Source: an uncultured Prevotella sp. (GTDB lineage: Bacteria; Bacteroidota; Bacteroidia; Bacteroidales; Bacteroidaceae). From it: a stretch of DNA of 11,689 bases. Shown one piece after another: positions 6,333 to 11,689 of this stretch. The stretch covers positions 1 through 11,689 of the forward strand of contig CAMGFM010000020.1 of assembly GCA_946055365.1 (NCBI GenBank). Direction: 5' to 3'. A model generated the notes under the pieces. It worked only from the letters and a program-made list of their open reading frames with translations. It ran no database searches and was not told the DNA's origin. Within the stretch, counting starts at the first letter, position 1; each line of letters begins with the position of its first letter. The translations under genes and the position numbers were made by a program.

Positions 6333-7595
6333 ATGGACAACAACTTGACAATAAAAGACTTTGAAATCATGGCTCCGGTAGGCTCACGGGAGAGTCTTCA
6401 GGCTGCCATCCAAGCCGGGGCAGACTCGGTGTATTTTGGCGTGGAGAAGCTCAACATGCGCTCTCACTCCGCCAACCACTTCAGCATAGATGACCTTAGA
6501 GAGATAGCGGAGACGTGCAAGGCGCACGGCATGAAGTCCTATCTCACCGTCAACACCATCATCTATGACGAGGAGACGCAGCTCATGCGCTCCATAATAG
6601 ACGCGGCAAAGGAGGCTGACATCACCGCGGTGATAGCAAGCGACATGGCGGTCATCGGCTACTGCCGCAAGGTGGGCGTGGAGGTGCATCTCTCCACGCA
6701 GCTCAACATCAGCAACGCCGACGCACTGGAGTTTTACGCACAGTTTGCCGACGTGGTGGTGCTGGCGCGCGAACTCAACATGGACCAAGTGGCACACATA
6801 CACCGCGAGATAGCCCTCCGCGACATACGCGGGCCAAAGGGCCAGCCCATACGCATAGAGATGTTTTGCCACGGCGCGCTCTGCATGGCGGTGAGCGGCA
6901 AGTGCTACATGAGCCTGATGAACACCGGACGCTCCGCAAACCGCGGCGAGTGCATGCAAATATGCCGCCGCTCCTACACAACCACCGACAACGAGACGGG
7001 ACACCAGCTCGTAGTGGACAACAAGTATATCATGTCGCCCAAAGACCTCAAGACCGTGAGGTTCATTGACCGCATGATGGACAGCGGAGTGAGGGTGTTC
7101 AAGATAGAGGGGCGCGCGAGAGGGCCTGAATATGTATATAACGTGGTGAAATGCTACCGCGAGGCCATCGCCGCCGTGCTTGACGGCACGTTCACCGAAG
7201 AGCGCAAGGACGAATGGGACGAGCGGCTCGCCACGGTGTTCAACCGCGGCTTCTGGGACGGCTACTATCAGGGACAGACGCTCGGCGAATGGAACAGCAA
7301 CTATGGCTCCAACGCCACAGAGAGGAAAGTGTATGTGGGAAAGGGCGTGAAATATTTTTCAAAGCTCGGCGTGGCGGAGTTCACCTGCGAGGCGGCAGAA
7401 TTTTCCGTGGGCGACAAGATGCTCATAACGGGCCCCACGACAGGCGTGATGTATATAACGCTCGACGAGATACGCTATGAGTTGCAGCCAGTAGACACGG
7501 CACGCAAGGGACAGCACGTGTCGTTCAGGGTGCCAGGCAAGATAAGGCCCAGCGACAAGCTGTTTAAGATAGTAAAGACCGACGTGCAGGGATAG
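6333..7595 (+). CDS. Peptidase U32 family protein (TrhP/YegQ-YrrO type tRNA hydroxylation)
   Basis: Named for a peptidase family, but characterised members act without proteolysis. E. coli TrhP (YegQ) and Bacillus YrrN/YrrO make 5-hydroxyuridine at wobble position 34 of tRNA from prephenate, and UbiU/V hydroxylate ubiquinone precursors. The 420 residues begin with the family segment EIMAPVGSRESLQAAIQAGADSVYFG. The U32 signature E-x-F-x2-G-A-L-C-x4-G-x-C-x-x-S runs from E176 to S194. Four cysteines, C184, C191, C207 and C211, are spaced like the Fe-S ligands of related enzymes. Residues from about 340 to 420 fit the beta-barrel Peptidase_U32_C domain. I chose the ATG at 6333 because homologous sequence begins there; an in-frame ATG at 6258 adds 25 residues of leader with no family similarity. 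TrhP is the closest function, but a different U32 branch is possible. Confidence 0.88.
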   Translation: MDNNLTIKDFEIMAPVGSRESLQAAIQAGADSVYFGVEKLNMRSHSANHFSIDDLREIAETCKAHGMKSYLTVNTIIYDEETQLMRSIIDAAKEADITAVIASDMAVIGYCRKVGVEVHLSTQLNISNADALEFYAQFADVVVLARELNMDQVAHIHREIALRDIRGPKGQPIRIEMFCHGALCMAVSGKCYMSLMNTGRSANRGECMQICRRSYTTTDNETGHQLVVDNKYIMSPKDLKTVRFIDRMMDSGVRVFKIEGRARGPEYVYNVVKCYREAIAAVLDGTFTEERKDEWDERLATVFNRGFWDGYYQGQTLGEWNSNYGSNATERKVYVGKGVKYFSKLGVAEFTCEAAEFSVGDKMLITGPTTGVMYITLDEIRYELQPVDTARKGQHVSFRVPGKIRPSDKLFKIVKTDVQG

Positions 7596-7641
7596 ACAAA
7601 CATGACACGGCAAGACGGGGAAACAGCATAAAAATGACGCC

Positions 7642-7813
7642 GGGCGCGGCCTTATTGACGCAGAGGGCGGCTTTATCAAGCGTGTAGTGCGGCATGTCAA
7701 GACATGGTGCGGCATATACCGTAAAAAAAAGAGGCACTTCAGCATCAGAAAGCGGCACTTTGCACATAGTAAAGCGGCACTTTGGCAAACGAAAAGAGGC
7801 ACTTTTCTCACAG
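7642..7813 (+). repeat. Array of eight ~20-22 base units, core gaaaGMGGCacttt
   Basis: Core anchors GCGGC or GAGGC begin at 7646, 7667, 7689, 7709, 7731, 7752, 7774 and 7796, with spacings 21, 22, 20, 22, 21, 22 and 22. The last four units are the best conserved (A-rich lead, GMGGCactt); the first four keep mainly the GCGGC anchor. Each good unit is an imperfect palindrome, AAAG-N5-CTTT. The array fills most of the 269 bases between the U32 stop and sufE, on the same strand as the array at 3167-3275. The conserved part is too short and the units too close for CRISPR. Function unknown; phased protein binding or an RNA element are options. Confidence 0.75.
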
Positions 7814-7864
7814 GCTATACCCGCCTCACATAACAACAACCATTCACTTACAAAACGACAAACA

Positions 7865-8287
7865 ATGACAATCAACGAGAAACAGGATGAAGTGATAGAG
7901 CAGTTTCAGGACTTCACCGACTGGATGGACAAGTATCAGCTGCTGATAGACCTCGGCAACGAGCTTGAACCGCTGGACGCAAAACATAAGACCGAACAAA
8001 ACCTCATAGACGGATGCCAGAGCCGCGTGTGGATAAGCACGGAGATGAAAGACGGGCTGCTCGTGTTCTCCGCCGACAGCGACGCGCTCATCGTGAAGGG
8101 CATAATAGCCCTGCTCATAGAGGTGCTTAGCGGACACACTCCACAGGAGATACTCGACGCACAGCTCTATTTCATAGACCGCATAGGACTCAAGGAGCAT
8201 CTGTCGCCCACACGCTCAAACGGATTGCTCGCCATGGTGAAGCAGATACGCATGTATGCTCTCGCCTATCAGGCCAAGTCAAACTGA
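7865..8287 (+). CDS. sufE: SufE-family cysteine desulfuration protein
   Basis: Cytoplasmic sulfur-transfer protein that accepts persulfide sulfur from the cysteine desulfurase SufS and passes it to the SufBCD scaffold for Fe-S cluster assembly. The 140 residues match the family length. The acceptor cysteine is C51 in LIDGCQSRVW (48-56 and beyond), the same motif and position as in E. coli SufE. Later segments (KGIIALLIEVLSGHTPQEIL and LSPTRSNGLLAMVKQIR) are also typical. The start at 7865 gives the family N-terminus MTINEKQDEVIEQF; an in-frame ATG at 7694 would translate the repeat array and is rejected. No sufBCDS genes lie in the window. It probably forms an operon with the M28 gene 27 bases downstream, and possibly with the U32 gene upstream; no promoter box is evident in the intervening array. 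Confidence 0.95.
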   Translation: MTINEKQDEVIEQFQDFTDWMDKYQLLIDLGNELEPLDAKHKTEQNLIDGCQSRVWISTEMKDGLLVFSADSDALIVKGIIALLIEVLSGHTPQEILDAQLYFIDRIGLKEHLSPTRSNGLLAMVKQIRMYALAYQAKSN

Positions 8288-8314
8288 GCGGACAGCATTT
8301 ACACATTATAAAAA

Positions 8315-8349
8315 ATGAGACAACTTGCAATACAGATGAGACAACTTGC
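8315..8349 (+). repeat. 21-base tandem duplication of the gene start
   Basis: The 14 bases ATGAGACAACTTGC occur at 8315-8328 and again at 8336-8349, exactly 21 bases (seven codons) apart. This gives two in-frame start codons for the M28 lipoprotein, so the protein may begin with MRQLAIQMRQLAFS or MRQLAFS. The second start leaves an 18-residue segment before the lipid cysteine, also adequate for export. Confidence 0.85.
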
Positions 8350-9349
8350 TTTTTCTTTTCTCACGGCAGCACTCACCATAGCCGTCGCCTGCTCATGCGC
8401 ATCATGCAGAAACGCCTCAAAAAGCGGCGACACAGCACAGCAGGACACACTGGCTGCCAAGGGACCTGACTTCTCCGCCGACTCTGCCTATGCCTTTGCC
8501 GCAAGACAATGTGAGTTCGGGCCGCGCTGCATGAACACCCCGGAGCATGACAAATGCGGCGAATGGATAGCACAGACGTTCCGCGACTACGGGCTGGACG
8601 TGGAGATACAGCAGGCAAAGCTCAAGGGATGGGACGGCACGATGCTCGACAGCCGCAACATAATAGCCAGATACAAGCCTGAACGCAAGGCAAGGATATT
8701 ACTGTGCGCCCATTGGGACACCCGACCGTGGGCTGATAACGACCCCGATGAAGCCAATTGGCACTCGCCAGTGACGGGCGCAAACGACGGCGCAAGCGGC
8801 GTGGCGGTGATGCTCGAGCTGGCACGGCTCATGCAAATGGACTCTTCGCTGTGCGTGGGCGTGGACTTCGTGTGCTTTGACGCGGAGGATTATGGCACGC
8901 CACAATGGGCTGACGTGGCTGACGACCCCGACTCCTGGGCCCTGGGCGCGCAGTACTGGGCGCAAAACCTGCCGCAGGGCTACACGGCACGCTATGGCAT
9001 ACTGCTCGACATGGTGGGCGGACAAGGCGCACGCTTCTTTCAGGAGAGCATATCGCTGCGCTATGCAAGGGAAACGGTGGCAAAGGTGTGGCGCACTGCC
9101 TCGCTCATGGGCTACGGCAGCATGTTTCCGATGCAGGAAGGCGGCATGATAACCGACGACCATGTGCCTGTGAACGAGAAAGCAGGCATACCGTGCATCG
9201 ACATCATACCATTCTACCCCGACTGTCAGCAGAGTTCGTTTGGACCTACATGGCACACCGTCAACGACGACATGCAACACATCGACCCAAACACGCTCAA
9301 GGCCGTGGGACAGGTGCTGGTGCAGACATTGTATGGCGAGGCTGAATAG
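8315..9349 (+). CDS. M28-family glutaminyl-peptide cyclotransferase-like lipoprotein
   Basis: Exported zinc-dependent enzyme of the M28 fold. The closest function is glutaminyl cyclase, which converts N-terminal glutamine of secreted proteins to pyroglutamate, an activity widespread in Bacteroidetes (the Q-rule of signal peptidase substrates). The 344 residues start with a signal segment ending LTIAVAC, making C26 the likely lipidated cysteine; C28 is an alternative. Motifs in order are AHWDTRPWAD (from A132), GANDGASG (155-162, D158 as metal ligand), DAEDYG (189-194; E191 probable general base, D192 metal ligand) and TWHTVNDD (312-319, H314 as ligand). A single-zinc cyclase arrangement is inferred; an aminopeptidase cannot be excluded. 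The first 14 bases of the gene are repeated 21 bases later, so ATGs at 8315 and 8336 both begin MRQLA. It is the last gene of the plus-strand group and is followed by a terminator. Confidence 0.88.
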   Translation: MRQLAIQMRQLAFSFLTAALTIAVACSCASCRNASKSGDTAQQDTLAAKGPDFSADSAYAFAARQCEFGPRCMNTPEHDKCGEWIAQTFRDYGLDVEIQQAKLKGWDGTMLDSRNIIARYKPERKARILLCAHWDTRPWADNDPDEANWHSPVTGANDGASGVAVMLELARLMQMDSSLCVGVDFVCFDAEDYGTPQWADVADDPDSWALGAQYWAQNLPQGYTARYGILLDMVGGQGARFFQESISLRYARETVAKVWRTASLMGYGSMFPMQEGGMITDDHVPVNEKAGIPCIDIIPFYPDCQQSSFGPTWHTVNDDMQHIDPNTLKAVGQVLVQTLYGEAE

Positions 9350-9430
9350 GCACGGAGCGACACGACACACACAAAAGAGTCGCTGGCACGCCCAATGAGG
9401 CGGCACACGACTTATAGCAAACACACAAGA

Positions 9431-9485
9431 AAGCCGCATCTCCCGTGACATTGAGTCAGGGAAATGCGGCTTCAACGTTTTTTTT
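9431..9485. terminator. Bidirectional intrinsic terminator
   Basis: AAGCCGCAT (9431-9439) pairs with ATGCGGCTT (9464-9472), CCC (9442-9444) with GGG (9459-9461), and TGAC (9446-9449) with GTCA (9455-9458), forming a long stem with small internal mismatches and a five-base loop. Eight T residues follow at 9478-9485 on the plus strand. It sits between the convergent M28 gene and rubredoxin and should end both transcripts; the plus-strand direction is the stronger. Confidence 0.88.
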
Positions 9486-9559
9486 ACCAAAACACTGCCG
9501 TGGCGCGCGGCATCCTGAGCCAGCGAGGCAGGCATACGGCCGCTGCAAACGCCGTGCGG

Positions 9560-9724
9560 CTATTCTTCCACTACAGAGAACTCATCCTTGCCTACCGCAC
9601 AGAGGGGGCATACCCAGTCTTCGGGAATATCCTCAAATGCCGTTCCGGGCTCAATACCGTTGTCTGGATCGCCCTTTTCGGGGTCGTAGATCCAGCCACA
9701 TACATCACATACGTATTTTTTCAT
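9560..9724 (-). CDS. Rubredoxin
   Basis: Small cytoplasmic electron carrier with one iron held by four cysteines. In anaerobes it commonly donates electrons to oxygen- or peroxide-reducing partners such as rubrerythrin. The 54 residues carry the full signature: YVCDVCGWIYDP with C6 and C9, and EDWVCPLCAVGKDEF with C39 and C42. The start at 9724 gives the family N-terminus MKKYVC; an in-frame ATG at 9757 would add 11 residues (MAHAILKTCKA) not seen in rubredoxins. It stands alone: 80 bases separate it from the GT9 gene and no partner oxidoreductase is in the window. A weak -7-like TAATTGTG (9778-9785, minus, one mismatch) is the only promoter hint. Confidence 0.96.
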   Translation of the reverse strand: MKKYVCDVCGWIYDPEKGDPDNGIEPGTAFEDIPEDWVCPLCAVGKDEFSVVEE

Positions 9725-9804
9725 AGCTTTACATGTTTTTAAAATGGCATGCGCCACACGTGCGCCTGCCGTTGTTACACAATTATGTTGTTGTTGTCTT
9801 ATGC

Positions 9805-10854
9805 TCAGTCCCTAAGCAGGGTCTCTATTCTGTCAGCCACAGTCATGGGGTCTATGCTCGTGAGGCAGGCATAGTCGCCTCGCAGACACTCGCTGTTGCC
9901 ATATATGCTGCACGGGCGGCACGGCAGGTCGGCCTGCACGGCATTTTCGGGCGACTGCGCCCAGCCCATGAAGCCCGCACTGGGGTGTGTGGCTCCCCAG
10001 ACGCTCACTACGGGCGTGCCGCAGATTGACGCGAGGTGCATGTTGGCACTGTCCATAGACAGCATAACGTCAAGATGGCTCATGAGCGTCAGCTCCTCGC
10101 GCAGCGAACCGAGCGTGGCGGAGGCGTTGAGACAGTTCTTGTAGCGTCCGCACCACGTGTCAAAGACCTCAAACTCTCGCGCGCCGCCTCCGAAAAGGAA
10201 TATGCGGCACGAGGGATGACGCTTTATCAGCTCTGCCACCACCGCCTCTGTCTTTTCCACGGGATATATCTTGCCCTTGTGGGCGGCAAACGGAGCCACG
10301 CCTATCCACTGCTGAAACATCTTTTTCTCGCCTATGCGCCCGGAAAGGAGGCGCAGGTTGCCGCCCGATGGCGGAAAGAGGCTCGTGAACTCAAGCCTCA
10401 CCTCATAGCCAAGGCGCGCAAGCACGTCGGCATAGTTGTCAAACGACGACGGCAGAGGCCTCATGTCCTTGTCGCGGGCAGCCACGAGACGGCGACGCTC
10501 CGCACGGTGCTTGTCGATATGCTCCACTCTGTAGCGGTCAAGATTGAACCTCATGCGCAGATAACTGGAGCGCAGCACGTCGTGCATGTCGGCAATGGCG
10601 GTGAAATGCTTTGCCGCGAGACGGCGGTAGAGCGCGTTGAGACCTCTCACGCCACGATACTCGCCCTTGATGTCGGCTCCCATGAAGCTCACGTTGGGGG
10701 CTATCTCGTCAAAGAGGCTCTGCGCAAAGGGGCTGCTCAGCACCGTTATGCGCAGGTCGGGATATTGCGCCGCAAGACTGCCGACTACAGGCACGAGCAT
10801 TGCCACGTCGCCGAGTGCCGAGAAGCGCATTATCAGCAGGTGTTCTGTTTTCAT
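9805..10854 (-). CDS. Glycosyltransferase family 9 (ADP-heptose:LPS heptosyltransferase-like)
   Basis: Peripheral inner-membrane glycosyltransferase of the GT-B fold (GT9, WaaC/WaaF type), which adds a heptose or related sugar to the growing lipopolysaccharide core. The 349 residues open with the family start MRFSALGDVAML (G15-D16, the conserved GD near the acceptor site). The C-terminal nucleotide-sugar motif SMDSANMHLASICGTPVVSV includes D268 and H273, followed by WGATHP. Length is normal for the family. The ATG at 10854 is used; M9 at 10830 is a less likely alternative because it would shorten the first beta strand. It lies 36 bases downstream of the DUF4254 gene and almost certainly shares its transcript from the promoter at 11638-11669. 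Which sugar and acceptor it uses cannot be told. Confidence 0.9.
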   Translation of the reverse strand: MKTEHLLIMRFSALGDVAMLVPVVGSLAAQYPDLRITVLSSPFAQSLFDEIAPNVSFMGADIKGEYRGVRGLNALYRRLAAKHFTAIADMHDVLRSSYLRMRFNLDRYRVEHIDKHRAERRRLVAARDKDMRPLPSSFDNYADVLARLGYEVRLEFTSLFPPSGGNLRLLSGRIGEKKMFQQWIGVAPFAAHKGKIYPVEKTEAVVAELIKRHPSCRIFLFGGGAREFEVFDTWCGRYKNCLNASATLGSLREELTLMSHLDVMLSMDSANMHLASICGTPVVSVWGATHPSAGFMGWAQSPENAVQADLPCRPCSIYGNSECLRGDYACLTSIDPMTVADRIETLLRD

Positions 10855-10890
10855 CCTTTGGTGTCAGTAGTTGGGATAGTTCTCAGGGTG

Positions 10891-11496
10891 TCAGCTCTTC
10901 TTGTAGAGTATGGGGTTGGTGGACGGGTCGTTATACATCTTCATCTGTCTGTAGACCTTCATATACTTGCGTCCTGCTGCTATGTCCTCAAGGAGCTGGT
11001 CGATGGCGAGCGAAAGGTCGGACTGCTGCTCGAGCAGCACGGCGAGCTTTGAGGCGCACTTGTCACGATGCTCCTGCGAAGCGTCGGCACGCTCTGCCTG
11101 CTCGCGCATGTGGTAGATCTTGAGCGCGAGTATCGACAGGCGGTCTATGGCCCATGCCGGGCTCTCGGTGTTGAGACGCGCGTCGGGAAGCACCTGCACG
11201 TCGCTGTATCTCTGCCTGAAATAGGAGTCTATCTGCTCCACAAGGTCGGTGCGGTCCTGATTGGACCTGTCTATGCGCCTCTTGAGCGAGAGAGCGTCCA
11301 GCGGGTCGATGTGCGGGTCGCGGATGATGTCCTCAAAATGCCACTGTACGGTGTCTATCCAGCATTTGAGATAGAGACGGTTTTCGATGTCCTCACGCTC
11401 GTAAGGGTTGTTTATCTGTGTCTCAATGTCGTCCTTGACGTGATAGTCGCGGATGGCTTGGTTGAAAATGTTGTTGCAGTGTTGTGCGAAAGACAT
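10891..11496 (-). CDS. DUF4254 domain-containing protein
   Basis: Protein of unknown function, 201 residues, entirely DUF4254-like (a Bacteroidetes-enriched family). It is charged and predicted almost wholly helical from its heptad-like composition, with no signal peptide or membrane segment, so it is probably cytoplasmic. The best conserved part is KCWIDTVQWHFEDIIRD (44-60), in which W46, D48, W52, H53, E55 and D56 look like functional or structural anchors; similar W-x-D-T-x-Q-W-H patterns typify the family. A second charged helix pair occupies about 120-180. It is the first gene of an operon with the GT9 heptosyltransferase-like gene 36 bases downstream, an arrangement that recurs in the phylum, which suggests a role in envelope glycan synthesis. 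That role is inference. Confidence 0.85.
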   Translation of the reverse strand: MSFAQHCNNIFNQAIRDYHVKDDIETQINNPYEREDIENRLYLKCWIDTVQWHFEDIIRDPHIDPLDALSLKRRIDRSNQDRTDLVEQIDSYFRQRYSDVQVLPDARLNTESPAWAIDRLSILALKIYHMREQAERADASQEHRDKCASKLAVLLEQQSDLSLAIDQLLEDIAAGRKYMKVYRQMKMYNDPSTNPILYKKS

Positions 11497-11637
11497 AATG
11501 GGTGTATGTTGTTTTTTATTTTCGGGATTATTAATTTACTAATGTGGTGTCTGTTGACGTGTGTTTACATCAATAAAAATAGCACACGGGCGGCTATATG
11601 GCGCATTTTCACGGCGACATGTCACCCATTCTATTTG

Positions 11638-11669
11638 CAAAAGTAGGATAAAAGCAGGTAATATGCAAA
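11638..11669 (-). promoter_or_regulatory. Promoter of the DUF4254-GT9 operon
   Basis: Read on the minus strand, TTTG (11669-11666) is followed after 20 bases by TACTTTTG (11645-11638), a full match to the Bacteroidetes -33/-7 pattern with standard spacing. Transcription would start near 11631, leaving a leader of about 135 nt before the ATG at 11496. I see no strong hairpin in that leader. Confidence 0.75.
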
Positions 11670-11689
11670 AAAAAAGTGTCTTTTTAGCA

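Noticed and set aside
7642..7813. CRISPR array
   Set aside because: The conserved core is only about 10-13 bases, the period is 20-22 bases with no room for spacers of normal size, the units diverge, and no cas gene is present.
7694..7864. N-terminal extension of SufE
   Set aside because: The 57 extra residues come from the repeat array; family similarity begins at the ATG at 7865.
8699..9535. Minus-strand reading frame of 278 codons
   Set aside because: It is antisense to the M28 gene and crosses its terminator; Cys/His/Arg-rich shadow without a domain.
10036..11052. Long plus-strand reading frame of 338 codons
   Set aside because: It is antisense to the GT9 and DUF4254 genes, spans their junction, and has no recognisable domain; a shadow of GC-rich codon use.

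Overview
The window looks like a chromosomal, mostly housekeeping segment of a GC-rich member of the order Bacteroidales (Prevotellaceae- or Muribaculaceae-like; the family is my inference). Four things point there. The gene families are typical of the order: a threonyl-tRNA-synthetase-like/uridine-kinase fusion, a DUF4254 + glycosyltransferase-9 pair, and an M28 glutaminyl cyclotransferase-like lipoprotein. Start codons lack Shine-Dalgarno sequences. Several intergenic regions carry the Bacteroidetes promoter pattern TTTG-N(19-22)-TAnnTTTG. Isoleucine is often encoded by ATA.

Layout, left to right: a 3'-truncated Na/Pi-cotransporter-family gene (minus, 1-1191); a nucleoside kinase with a TGS/ThrRS-like N-terminus (plus, 1447-3108); a long perfect inverted repeat that probably ends transcription from both sides (3278-3346); then three separate minus-strand genes: a MaoC-type dehydratase starting at a GTG (3482-3946), ndk (4279-4740) and a secreted PI-PLC-like protein (5008-6111). 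Back-to-back promoters at 6151-6229 divide these from three plus-strand genes: a U32-family enzyme (6333-7595), sufE (7865-8287) and an M28 cyclotransferase/peptidase lipoprotein (8315-9349). A second bidirectional terminator (9431-9485) separates them from rubredoxin (9560-9724) and the two-gene operon DUF4254 -> GT9 (11496 to 9805, minus), whose clear promoter lies at 11638-11669.

Functional links are modest. sufE follows the gene for a probable Fe-S-binding U32 enzyme and sits 27 bases before the M28 gene. The GT9 and DUF4254 genes are probably one envelope-glycan unit. No mobile element, CRISPR array, phage gene, tRNA or rRNA is visible.

The least explained material is non-coding. Two intergenic regions (3167-3275 and 7642-7813), each just 3' of a plus-strand gene, hold arrays of a degenerate 20-23 base unit with core gaaaGMGGCacttt, five and eight units long, spaced at about two DNA helical turns. 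A single related core occurs at 1294-1304 inside a terminator-like hairpin. Two other 21-base duplications occur at 4134-4171 and 8315-8349. I cannot assign a function to these arrays; they are the best candidate here for something undescribed.
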